A stretch of 43,965 nt of DNA from a virus: positions 1-43,965 of the IMG/VR virus record IMGVR_UViG_3300031974_004534; one strand, 5' to 3'. Shown in pieces: positions 1-9,900 of the stretch. Position 1 is the first letter of the stretch, and every line of letters starts with the position of its first letter. Below the pieces are notes generated by a model. It was given only the letters and a program-made list of their open reading frames with translations, searched no databases and was not told the origin of the DNA. A program made the position numbers and the translations under genes.

Positions 1-924
1 GATCACAAAGGCGATTTTAGAGTAGGTGATTTATTTCACGTAAACCAAGAAGACGGCACAGTAAACTTCAGTGCAAGTGACGTAAACATTGCAGCAACAC
101 AAGGTATAACTGTCACTACAGGAGGATCTTCTACTGTAATAACAGGAAATTATATTGATACTGGAAATTTAAGAATCAGTGGAAATACAATATCAAGCAC
201 CGCTGGAGATATAATTTTAGACAGTGCTAATGGTACTATTAGAATAGACGGCACAAGCGGTTTGCAACTGCCAACAGGTGATACTGCAAGTAGACCTACT
301 CCTGTAGAAGGTATGATACGTTACAACACAGATACAAATTTATTTGAAGGTTATGACGGTAATTGGATTGCACTTAATGGTGTATATGATTTAGATCAAG
401 ACACTTATATCACAGCAGAACTTACTCCTGGCGCAAATGATGATACAATAAGATTCTATACAGGCAGTAATTTGAATACAACAATTGATTCAACGAAATT
501 ATCTACAGTTAGAGTAGAAGTTGATGACATTGTAATAGATGGAAATACAATAAGTACAGCGACAGCTGATACTGATTTACAATTACAAAGTAATGGCACA
601 GGCTCAGTTGTAATTGACAATATCTCAGTAAAAGATTCTGTCTTAACAAATACAGATCCAGGAGGTGTGTTTGAATTTAACCAAACAGGAAATGGATATG
701 TTAAAATTGAAGGTACAGGTGGATTTGTTGTACCATTAGGTGTTAGTGCGCAACGACCTGTTCCGGCATACAGAGAAACAGGTATGATTCGTTATAACAC
801 TGAAGAAGGATACTTAGAAATATTTGATGGATTTAGTTGGGCATCAGTAGCTGGTTCTACAGGCTCGATTACATTTAATCAGGCAGAAAATCTTGTATTA
901 GAATATGTATTGGTTTTAGGATAA
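1..924 (+). CDS. Tail fibre-like structural protein, C-terminal part (5' end outside window)
   Basis: The reading frame is open from the first base, so the gene starts upstream of the window; an internal TTG at 262 is not a credible start. The first residues (DHKGDFRVGDLFHVNQ) match the C-terminal module of the two giant fibre proteins downstream (DQDGNFRVGxLFxVEQ), so this is a third member of that family with a different tip. The rest is beta-rich with two copies of a short fibre repeat of the type RP..x-GMIRYNT-x-FEGYDGxW (around nt 290-385 and 760-850), a motif common in marine T4-like tail fibre proteins. It is followed after 4 nt by the next gene. Likely a virion fibre or fibre-connector component; receptor role is inferred. 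Confidence 0.8.
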   Translation, partial: DHKGDFRVGDLFHVNQEDGTVNFSASDVNIAATQGITVTTGGSSTVITGNYIDTGNLRISGNTISSTAGDIILDSANGTIRIDGTSGLQLPTGDTASRPTPVEGMIRYNTDTNLFEGYDGNWIALNGVYDLDQDTYITAELTPGANDDTIRFYTGSNLNTTIDSTKLSTVRVEVDDIVIDGNTISTATADTDLQLQSNGTGSVVIDNISVKDSVLTNTDPGGVFEFNQTGNGYVKIEGTGGFVVPLGVSAQRPVPAYRETGMIRYNTEEGYLEIFDGFSWASVAGSTGSITFNQAENLVLEYVLVLG

Positions 925-928
925 TAAA

Positions 929-1258
929 ATGGCAACAAGTTTTTTAAATAAAGTAGTTAAGGAAATAGGAACAGTGCCTATACTTGCAATAGAAACTGAC
1001 GGAGCAACTAGATCAACTGTAATTGGTATGACACTAGCTAATCTTACAGACTTTATGGTGTATGCAAGCATAATGGTACACGACGACGGCAGTGTTATGG
1101 GATTTTATATGAAGGATGTAATGATACCTCCTAATAGTACATTTCACGCTCTTGCACCAGCAGAAAAATTAATTCTAGCACCAAACAATCAATTATATTT
1201 ACAAGCAGATCAAGACGAAGCACTTGATGCAGTAATAAGTTATGTGGATATCGTATAA
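929..1258 (+). CDS. Small phage structural-type protein (109 aa), paralogue of the 12010 gene
   Basis: Short beta-rich protein with no signal peptide or membrane segment. I do not recognise a named family. Its pattern (a start like MAT.., a central strand region, then PPNSTFHALAPAEKLILA and a closing strand pair) matches the 105-aa product at 12010-12327 (LLPKNVLERTGIVLAATQKIVIY) in length and order of elements, so the two look like diverged paralogues, each sitting beside a giant fibre gene. Closely spaced with its neighbours (4 nt after the preceding stop, 9 nt before the next start), so co-transcribed. A virion role is inferred from context only. Confidence 0.7.
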   Translation: MATSFLNKVVKEIGTVPILAIETDGATRSTVIGMTLANLTDFMVYASIMVHDDGSVMGFYMKDVMIPPNSTFHALAPAEKLILAPNNQLYLQADQDEALDAVISYVDIV

Positions 1259-1267
1259 GGAATAAAA

Positions 1268-1645
1268 ATGGCAGAATATTATAGTGGTATATCACCGGAT
1301 CATATTGTAGGAGCCCTACAAAACAGATTTTTTTACGGTTTGCGCAGAACAGATCAAGGGGAACTGTTTGTAGGCAAAATTGATCAACTAAGTAGAACAG
1401 ACAGTTTAGAAATTAACAAATCAGGAGATCCAACAAATAACTATCCTGATTTTGAAGAAGGACAAGACTTTTATGAAGGTAGAGATGTAAATCATAATTT
1501 AGTATATGAAAATTTAAATTATGAACAGTTTAAATGGGATGATAGAAATATTGCATATTACATCGACGATGAAGGTCAATTAGTAGCAAGAGTAAATCAA
1601 AGATTTGTATACGATGAAAATTCGTCATCAAATGGATTAGGATAA
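1268..1645 (+). CDS. Hypothetical protein (125 aa) in fibre operon
   Basis: The start is preceded by an AAGGA ribosome site (around 1257-1261). The protein is acidic, rich in Tyr, Asn and Asp, with no transmembrane segment; the C-terminal half has aromatic pairs (YENLNYEQFKWDD) and looks like a small beta-rich virion component. I do not recognise the family. It lies 4 nt upstream of the 1753-aa fibre gene in the same operon, so a role in fibre attachment or assembly is possible but not shown. Confidence 0.65.
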   Translation: MAEYYSGISPDHIVGALQNRFFYGLRRTDQGELFVGKIDQLSRTDSLEINKSGDPTNNYPDFEEGQDFYEGRDVNHNLVYENLNYEQFKWDDRNIAYYIDDEGQLVARVNQRFVYDENSSSNGLG

Positions 1646-1649
1646 GAAA

Positions 1650-4600
1650 ATGGCAGATTTTAATATTGACAGAATACGTTTTAGATGGAAAAACATCTGG
1701 CAAGTATCTACACAATACGTCAAAGACGATATTGTAGTTTATGGTGCAAAAACATACGTTTGTTTGACAGGCCACGAATCAGCTGCTGATAATATTTACA
1801 CTGATTTAGCAGCGGTGGTAAACAATAAACCTGCTCCAAGATGGGAATTAATGTTTGATGGCACTGAATGGAAAGCAGATTGGACTAATGATACGTATTA
1901 TAAAATAGGCGATATTGTTAAATGGAAAGGGTACATCTATAAGTGTATCGAAGGTCACCAGAGTACTGCACAAATAGTTCAAGGACCTATAGCCGATATT
2001 ACAAAATGGACTATTGTTGCTACAACATATAATTGGCGTAATACCTGGACCCCAACAGTTGCACCTGATCCAAACGTTCCAGGAGACATTGGTGTCACTT
2101 CAAATTATGATTTAGGCGATGTAGTTATTTACAATGGTTTAACTTATATTTGTACAGAAAAACATACTGCTGCTGACTCATATGCTTTAGGCTTAGAAGA
2201 CGATCAAGACAAGTGGCAATTTGTAACAAGAAGTGATAATTGGAGAACAGATTGGCAGACAAACACACGTTATGTAATTGATGATGTTGTAAAGTACGGC
2301 GGAATAGTTTATAGATGTACACAAGGACACACATCTGCGGTAACTGTGTCTGCAGGATTAGAAGATTCGGATGACAAATGGGAAATTGTTGTTGAAGGTA
2401 TAGAATTCAAAGGTGATTGGTTACCTGAGACACGTTATAAAAAGAACGATATTGTAAAATCAGGCGGAACATTATTTAAAGCAAATCAACATCATACTTC
2501 GCAAAATAGTTTAAGAGTAGACGATGCAGTCTGGGATGTTTGGGTTTTAGGTGTAGAATATGAAGGAGTATGGGACTCTGGTATAGAATATAATATAGGC
2601 GATGTTGTAAAGTATGGTGGCTATTCTTATACAGCACTTACAAACAATGTAGGATCAGTTCCTAGTGTGAATGGATTACTTCAAAATCAAGGTGATTGGG
2701 AATTAGCCACACAAGGTTATAGATTTATAGGAGAATGGGCATCTGACGTAAATTATCTTACCGGAGACGTTGTTAGAAATAGCGGTTATTTATGGGAAGC
2801 AATTACAGACAATTCAGGAACATTTCCTGATAGTGACGATACAATCTGGAGAGTTTTAGTAACAGGTAGACAGTTTAGAAATACTTGGATAGACGACACA
2901 GTTTATTATCTAGGCGACATTGTTACATATGCAGGTACATTGTATATTTGTATACAACGTCATACTGGTACAGAAAGTGATACTAGACCTGATTTAGATA
3001 TAGAAAATACAAACGAAAATTATTGGAGAGTATTACTTCAAGGCAAAGATACAAATGTATTAACAACAATAGGTGATATTAAAACTCACGACGGTTCTGA
3101 AACACTTAGGTTAGCAATTGGAACTCCTGGTAACGCATTGAAAGTTAGCAATTCAAGTGCATTAACCTGGGATGCTTTTGAAGAAGTACCTAACACATTT
3201 TATGTAAGTGTAGACGGCACTGACGGCCCAGGAAACGGCAGAACAATTAGTGCACCATTTAGAACAGTAAAGTATGCACTTGATTACATATATAATAATC
3301 TAGGTGAAGTAAAATACAATCCTACAAGATATACTAATGCAACCGGCGGATTTGTAACAGTAATATCAACAGCAATTTTAAATGATTTTTTAGGAACCTT
3401 AGCAGCAGAAGCTCCAACTCTATCAGCTGCACTTAATACAACTAATCCGAGAACAGGCACAGCCTACGGTGATTTAGATAGCAATGTAGGAATAGACACT
3501 GCTGATGCTATACCTGCAATAGAAAGACAATTATTTGTAGCAGGAGCAACAACTGAAGAAACAATAAGATACTTAGAACTAGTAAATTATTTAAATTCTA
3601 TAGCAGATACTCTTAGTGCAGAAACTGTTACATACGCTCAAGTTGGCAATGATGACATAGTTATGCCAGTCACAATAGATACATATCCTAATACAACTGT
3701 ATTTGTTAAAACTGGAATATATGATGAAATTACACCAATGAAATTGCCAAGAAACTGTGCGCTAGTTGGTGATGAATTACGTGGAACTGTGATACAACCT
3801 GCACCTGGTTATGAAGAAGAAAATATGTTCTTTGTTAACAATGGTAGTGGTATAAGAAATATGACACTACAAGGATTAAGCGGTACACTTGGTGATCCTA
3901 ACCAATATTTTACAAGACGCCCCACAGCCGGTGCATTTGTAAGTTTAGATCCTGGATCAGGTCCTGACGATCAAAGTGTTTGGATTATAAACAAATCTTG
4001 CTATGTACAAAATGTTACAACATTTGGAACTGCGTGTATAGGACTCAAGGTTGATGGATCGTTACATAACGGCGGAAACAGATCAGTAGTAGCAAACGAC
4101 TTTACCCAAGTTTTAAGTGACGGTATAGGTTATTGGGCAAAAGATGGTGGACGTTCGGAACTTGTATCAGTGTTTACATATTTTTGTCATATTGGGTATC
4201 TTGCTGAAGACGGCGGAGTTGTACGTGCAACAAATGGTAACAACTCCTATGGCTTATATGGATCAGTAGCTGAAGGTGTTGATGCAACTGAAATTCCTAT
4301 TTCAGCACAAATAGATAATCAAACTAAAGAAGCACCTGTCTCGAGAGTGATAACAAATGGTAACGAAATTATTGCACTAGAGTACGATAACTTAGGCGGA
4401 CACTATTTTAACTCTGGAACAGGCGCACCAGACGCACAGATTCAATTTACTGGGACAGGAGCAGGCGCCGCAGCAGTTTATGACGAAGTAAGATCTAAAG
4501 GTGTATCTAATATTAGAATTTTAGGTGAAGCTGATAGTAGTATACCCGGCGGTCTTAATTATCAGTACTTGCTTAACAATGCACAAGGCGGCAATGAATT

Positions 4601-6911
4601 TAGTATTACACTTGCAGCAGCAGACGAAACCGGAACACCCGAAAAATATATAGGAATGAGAATCGTTATTGTTTCAGGTGCAGGAGTTGGACAATATGGC
4701 TACATTACAGGATACAATGCAGCAACAAAGGTAGCCATTATTTCAAAAGAATACAATGGCACAGCCGGTTGGCAAAATTTAGATCCAGGTAGACCGATTG
4801 TTAGTACACTAGATACAACAACTAGATATAGTTTAGAACCAAGGGTTGAAATAGAGGCGCCGCTTGTAAGTATACAACCTAATATTACAAAAAATTATCC
4901 TGAAGGATTTACTGCAGGCGCAGGCAACGATTATATTAGTAGTATTGAATGGATAGAAAATTACGGTGCAAGTGCTCCTTTTGATAATGGTACTTGGATT
5001 GCTATTAATACAAATGGAGATGCTGCTTTTAGTAATGACGGACAAACCTTTACTATTACAGCACTAGATTTGACAGGTACAGGAGATAGTGTAGGCAGCG
5101 GATTACTTTCTACAAGTGATAACGATTATGCATATTTTTTACATTCAGGATCTAGTACAGTTTATCGATATCAAGCTCAAACAAACACCTGGGCTAATTG
5201 GACCTTAGATAATCATAATAATCAATGGTCAGCAATTACTACAGATAAAAATGGCACAATTGTTGCTGTTTGGGAACAAGGAGCAACTAAATGTAACCAA
5301 GACGGATCCAGCCAAAGTTACACAACATTTACAAATGTCGGAGGTACACCTTGGACTTCGGTTACACACGGATCAAAAGGATTTGTAGCTATCAAAGCAG
5401 ATAGCGTGACTGCAATTAGTCTTGATGGGATAACTTGGTCTGAAACAAATAACATTAGTATTTTGAATCAACCTAATTGGCTAGATATTGCATATGGCAA
5501 TGGAAGATATGTAGCAGTAGGGGCAGATAATACAAATGCCCCTACATCATACGAAGCGCAAGCTGCATACAGTTTTGACGGAGTTACTTGGTACACAAGT
5601 GATAATCATATTGCTACTTTACCTACTTATTATACAAGTAGAGTAATTTATAGAAACGGAGAATTTTTAGCATTCTCTGAATCTACTAGCGGTTCCCACG
5701 TAGTCAAAAGCCAAGACGGTTGGGCCTGGCAATGGTTTGCAGAAGATAGCACACAGTATTCTATCGGCACTACTCAATCATACGCATTTGGAGTTAGCAA
5801 CACAGAAATTTGGGTTGCACCAGCATTTAATTACACAAGTGTTATTGAAATAGAATCAGGTGCACAAGCAATTGCAAGAGCAATTGTAGAAAGCAGCAGG
5901 GTTACTAGTGTAAAAATGTACGATCCAGGCGGAGGATATGATAGTGCGCCTGATGTTATATTTTATGATCCTGATAACACAGCCGAAGCATTATATGAAG
6001 CATTTGTAAGAGACGGAGTGCTTGCGCAACCTGTATTTACTAATAGAGGTAACGCATATGTATCGGCTACTGGAACAGTATCGGGTCCTGGATATGCAGA
6101 TATATTCCAAACTGGAAGAACATTATTCTTGAAAAATGTTTCCGTTATTCCTGGCCCTGGTGCAAACGTTGTGATTAATGGAATCGATGATGTAACATAT
6201 AGATTAACCAAAGTTATTAGTACTACAGGAACTGGTCCTTATAGTATTGAAATTAATATTAGTCCAACAATAGGAGATCTTGAATCCCCGGCACACGAAG
6301 AAAGTGTGATACTTAGAGAAAAGTATAGTCAGATTAGATTGACTGGTCACGACTTCCTTGACATCGGAACAGGAAATACTAATACCACAAGATATCCTGA
6401 TTTGTATCTCGAAGGTGTTGACTCTTTAAATGAGCCACAGCCATTTAATGAAACTGTAGATAATGGTGGTGGCAGAGTATTCTATACATCAACAGATCAA
6501 GATGGTAACTTTAGAGTAGGTGAATTGTTCGAAGTAGAACAAGCAACAGGTAGCGTTACAGTTAATGCAGACTTATTTGAATTAAATGGTTTAAGCGAAC
6601 TTTCTCTAGGTGGAGTTGTAGTAGGCGGATCTCAGGTTGTTATTAGAGAATTTTCTAAAGATGGCACATTTGTTGCAAACTCTAATAACATTGTTCCAAC
6701 ACAAGCAGCGATTATAAAATACTTAGAAAGTAGAATTTCAAGCGGTGGTTCAGATGCGTTGACAAATACTTTGATTGCGGGACAAGTTAAAGTAAGTGCA
6801 AGTTATATTACTACTACATCAGATAACCAAATTAATATCCCTGTACTAGTTAATCAAACAGGTGGCGGCGTAGATGGTGATTATCTTGCACTGCAATTAT
6901 TTGGAATTTAA
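1650..6911 (+). CDS. Giant fibre-like structural protein, 1753 aa, with CBM-like repeats, beta-helix and beta-propeller-like insert
   Basis: Residues about 10-465 hold eight tandem repeats of 50-70 aa (W..xxxY..GDIVxYxGxxYxCxxxHTS), resembling ChtBD3/CBM5/12-type carbohydrate-binding modules. Residues about 510-900 look like a right-handed beta-helix (TVFVKTGIYDEITPMKLP, then Gly/Asn-rich rungs). Residues about 1093-1400 contain four Asp-box-like motifs (SNDGQTFT, SLDGITWS, SFDGVTWY, SQDGWAWQ) and YGNGRYVAVG, suggesting a beta-propeller; this block is absent from the paralogue at 6949. The C-terminus carries the STDQDGNFRVG module and the NIVPTQ motif shared with the paralogue and with the gene at the window start. 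Ribosome site AGGATAAGA. Likely a receptor- or glycan-binding tail appendage; enzymatic activity is not claimed. Confidence 0.85.
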   Translation: MADFNIDRIRFRWKNIWQVSTQYVKDDIVVYGAKTYVCLTGHESAADNIYTDLAAVVNNKPAPRWELMFDGTEWKADWTNDTYYKIGDIVKWKGYIYKCIEGHQSTAQIVQGPIADITKWTIVATTYNWRNTWTPTVAPDPNVPGDIGVTSNYDLGDVVIYNGLTYICTEKHTAADSYALGLEDDQDKWQFVTRSDNWRTDWQTNTRYVIDDVVKYGGIVYRCTQGHTSAVTVSAGLEDSDDKWEIVVEGIEFKGDWLPETRYKKNDIVKSGGTLFKANQHHTSQNSLRVDDAVWDVWVLGVEYEGVWDSGIEYNIGDVVKYGGYSYTALTNNVGSVPSVNGLLQNQGDWELATQGYRFIGEWASDVNYLTGDVVRNSGYLWEAITDNSGTFPDSDDTIWRVLVTGRQFRNTWIDDTVYYLGDIVTYAGTLYICIQRHTGTESDTRPDLDIENTNENYWRVLLQGKDTNVLTTIGDIKTHDGSETLRLAIGTPGNALKVSNSSALTWDAFEEVPNTFYVSVDGTDGPGNGRTISAPFRTVKYALDYIYNNLGEVKYNPTRYTNATGGFVTVISTAILNDFLGTLAAEAPTLSAALNTTNPRTGTAYGDLDSNVGIDTADAIPAIERQLFVAGATTEETIRYLELVNYLNSIADTLSAETVTYAQVGNDDIVMPVTIDTYPNTTVFVKTGIYDEITPMKLPRNCALVGDELRGTVIQPAPGYEEENMFFVNNGSGIRNMTLQGLSGTLGDPNQYFTRRPTAGAFVSLDPGSGPDDQSVWIINKSCYVQNVTTFGTACIGLKVDGSLHNGGNRSVVANDFTQVLSDGIGYWAKDGGRSELVSVFTYFCHIGYLAEDGGVVRATNGNNSYGLYGSVAEGVDATEIPISAQIDNQTKEAPVSRVITNGNEIIALEYDNLGGHYFNSGTGAPDAQIQFTGTGAGAAAVYDEVRSKGVSNIRILGEADSSIPGGLNYQYLLNNAQGGNEFSITLAAADETGTPEKYIGMRIVIVSGAGVGQYGYITGYNAATKVAIISKEYNGTAGWQNLDPGRPIVSTLDTTTRYSLEPRVEIEAPLVSIQPNITKNYPEGFTAGAGNDYISSIEWIENYGASAPFDNGTWIAINTNGDAAFSNDGQTFTITALDLTGTGDSVGSGLLSTSDNDYAYFLHSGSSTVYRYQAQTNTWANWTLDNHNNQWSAITTDKNGTIVAVWEQGATKCNQDGSSQSYTTFTNVGGTPWTSVTHGSKGFVAIKADSVTAISLDGITWSETNNISILNQPNWLDIAYGNGRYVAVGADNTNAPTSYEAQAAYSFDGVTWYTSDNHIATLPTYYTSRVIYRNGEFLAFSESTSGSHVVKSQDGWAWQWFAEDSTQYSIGTTQSYAFGVSNTEIWVAPAFNYTSVIEIESGAQAIARAIVESSRVTSVKMYDPGGGYDSAPDVIFYDPDNTAEALYEAFVRDGVLAQPVFTNRGNAYVSATGTVSGPGYADIFQTGRTLFLKNVSVIPGPGANVVINGIDDVTYRLTKVISTTGTGPYSIEINISPTIGDLESPAHEESVILREKYSQIRLTGHDFLDIGTGNTNTTRYPDLYLEGVDSLNEPQPFNETVDNGGGRVFYTSTDQDGNFRVGELFEVEQATGSVTVNADLFELNGLSELSLGGVVVGGSQVVIREFSKDGTFVANSNNIVPTQAAIIKYLESRISSGGSDALTNTLIAGQVKVSASYITTTSDNQINIPVLVNQTGGGVDGDYLALQLFGI

Positions 6912-6917
6912 GAAATG

Positions 6918-6925
6918 CATAAATA
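6918..6925 (+). promoter_or_regulatory. T4-type late promoter, CATAAATA
   Basis: CATAAATA lies 23 nt before the start of the second giant fibre gene, in the 37-nt gap after the first. The 15-mer around it (TGCATAAATACATTA, 6916-6930) recurs exactly at 12321-12335. T4 late promoters consist of a TATAAATA -10 element recognised by the sliding-clamp-coupled sigma factor gp55. Confidence 0.6.
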
Positions 6926-6948
6926 CATTATAGAAGCGGAGTTTTTAA

Positions 6949-9900
6949 ATGGCAGAGTTTAAGTTAGGTAGAATTAGATTTATATGGAAGGGCGACTGGG
7001 CCGCTTCTACAGTCTACTACAAGGATGATATAGTCCGTAATGGTGGTAATACGTTTGTGTGTATTGCAGGTCATACTGCTCCTGCTTTATTTACAACTGA
7101 CCAAGCTGACTATTGGAATAAAATTACAGATGGTACAGATTGGAAATCCGACTGGACAACAGACACATACTATAAAGTAAATGACATTGTAAAATACGGT
7201 GGATACCTTTATATTGCCAACGAAGCACACACTTCTGCTGCAAATCTTACAGATGGGTTAGAACTAGACCAAACAAAATGGGATTTATTTGCAGAAGGTT
7301 TTGATTATAAAACTGATTGGGCAATAGCAACACGATATAAAATAAACGACATTGTAAAATACAACGGTACAATCTTTATCTGTACTGAAGAGCATACAAG
7401 TGCTGGTACTCTTGCAGACGGTTTGGAAGTAGATCAAGCCAAATGGGATATTTTCTCAGAAGGATTTTACTGGACAAATGATTGGTTACCAGGAACAAGA
7501 TATAGAGTAAATGATGTTGTCAGATACGGCGGAACTTTATACGTTGCCAATCAAGGACATACTAGTGCTGCAACAGTTGCAGACGGCCTTGAAACTGATC
7601 AATCAAAGTGGGATTATCTACACAAAGGAATAGAATATAGATCAAATTGGACTGCTGGTACAAGGTACAGAATTAATGACGTTGTGAAATACGGCGGCGG
7701 ACTTTGGATTTGTACAACTTACCACACAGCAGGAAGCACAAATTTAGCAGCAGACGAATCTAACTGGGCACAATTTGTTGAATCTCTAGAATTTGAAGAT
7801 ACCTGGGCTGTTGGTAAAGCATATCAACCAGGAGATTTTGTTACATATGGAGGTTATTCATATATTGCAATTACAAATAACCAGGCAAAGAAACCTAGCG
7901 ACAATATAGACGATTGGGACTTATATACAACAGGATTTAAATTTATAGGCGACTGGGACGATGATAGTACCAATCGTGAGTATATTGAAGGTGATGTTGT
8001 TCGTTTAGGCGGTTATACTTATTTGTGTATTCTAAAACACACAGCTCAAAGACCTGGCGATACAGACAATTATCCAACGTGGACAACTTATTGGGAAAGA
8101 TTAAACGAAGGCTTTGAATGGAAAGGTACGTGGGCAGACGGTACTTTCTACGACGCGGGCGATTCTGTACAACACGGTGTAAACACTTATGTTTGTGTAT
8201 ATGCACACACTGCTGACGAGACTGTTACACAAAATAGACCAGATCAGGATGTCACAGGTATCAATTGGAATTTGCTGACAGCTGGTGCTGAATCAGGTAA
8301 CCTTACTACAGAAGGTGACATAGTTTATTATGGCGGCGCAGGACCTGTAAGATTAGGAATAGGACAACCGGGTCAAGTATTAAAAGTAAACGATACTGCA
8401 ACTGCTCCTGAATGGACTAACTTTGGTGCTATCAACAATGTATTTTATGTAGAAGGCAGCGGCGGCGTAGACGAACCTGCTCCTAGTTACGGAGTTACAC
8501 TAGACAGACCTTTTAAAACAATTCGTTATGCAACTGAACAAGTACAAGCAGGTGCTCTTAGGTACAACTCTAAAAAATTACTAGAGAAAAACAGAGCATT
8601 TATACAAGAAGAAGTTGTAGAATATATTGACGCAACATATCCTGCACTAGTAGGGTTATATGATAAAGTTAAATGTCGTAGAGATGCTGGTCAAGTTGTT
8701 GATGCATTAATTTGGGATTTATCACACGGTGGTAACGAGCGTTCAAGAGATGCAGCAGTATCATATTTTGATACAGACGGTGTAACTTATCTTGCAGATA
8801 ATGCTGCTGAAACTGCGGACGGTTTAAATTATATTAAAACTCTTGCAGATGCTATATTATCAGATTTGTTAATAGGTACTGACACAGGAACCAAATATGG
8901 AACTATAGCTCAAGTACAAGATAGTTCATTAACAGAAGAAGCAGACGCACAAGCAACTTTAGAAACATTAGTTAACATAATAACTGATGCAATTTCAGCA
9001 GGCACAACCGCAGGAATTCCGGCAGAGCGTAAACCACAGAATTCAATTTTTGTAAAAACAGGAGAATTTGAAGAAGTCCTTCCAATAATTATTCCTGAAA
9101 ATACAGCAGTAATAGGAGACGAATTACGTTCAACTAGAATTAAACCAGCAGGAGTTTTAGTCGACAGTGCAGATACTCCGTATACACTAGATGCTATTTC
9201 AAGGCTGCAATCAATTACAAGCGATGTTGTAACTAATGTTGCAGTAACAGCAAGTGCAGGCAATGCTGAATCACAAGATACAACTCGTCCAGCAGGTTCT
9301 GCTCAGGCTGGCACAGATGCAGCCGAACTTTGGCAACAAATTTATGATTACATAGATTATAGGGCAAACGGTGTCACAGGAGATTCTACTGTACCTGCTT
9401 CGACAGGATCAAATACTCCTAACACCACAACAGATTATACCTATGCTGTAGAAGTTTTAGAAGCAAATAGAGCATTTTTAGTTGCAGAAGTAACAGCTTA
9501 TATTGCAGCAACATATCCTGCGTATACTTATAATGTTGCTAAGTGTGAAAGAGACATTCATAGATATATCGATGCTATTAAACACGATTTGATCTATACA
9601 GGTAACTATAAATCTTTACTATATGCACGTTATTATTCAAATGCAGTTGACGGTAGCCTAACTGAAGATATGTTCTATATGAGAAATGGCACAGGCTTAA
9701 GAAACTGTACTGTATTAGGACTTACTGGTACATTAGGGACTATTAACGGTTACGGTACTAAACGTCCTACAGCAGGTGCTTTTGTTAGCCTTGATCCAGG
9801 TTGGGGACCTGCCCACATTGATGCGTGGATTATAAACAAATCACCTTATGTGCAAAATGTTACAACATTCGGCACAGGGTGCGTTGGATGTAAAATTGAC

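Noticed and set aside
262-924. TTG at 262 as start of a 220-aa gene
   Set aside because: The frame is open to base 1 and the upstream residues match the C-terminal fibre module, so it is the 3' part of a longer gene.
2793-2805. Minus-strand ATAAATA inside the 1753-aa gene (also near 14887)
   Set aside because: Within coding sequence, no gene follows on that strand, and the motif is expected by chance in AT-rich DNA.
1680-3045. Regularly spaced similar sequences that could look like a CRISPR-type or DNA repeat array
   Set aside because: The periodicity is of protein repeats (50-70 aa CBM-like units) with poor nucleotide identity; no constant direct repeats with unique spacers.
3180-4300. Pectate lyase or other depolymerase activity in the beta-helix of the fibre proteins
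   Set aside because: The fold pattern is suggestive, but no catalytic residue set could be identified, so only a structural role is stated.
8910-9263. Long antisense ORFs opposite the fibre genes
   Set aside because: Explained by the biased, repetitive codon use of the plus-strand genes; no ribosome sites or conserved features.
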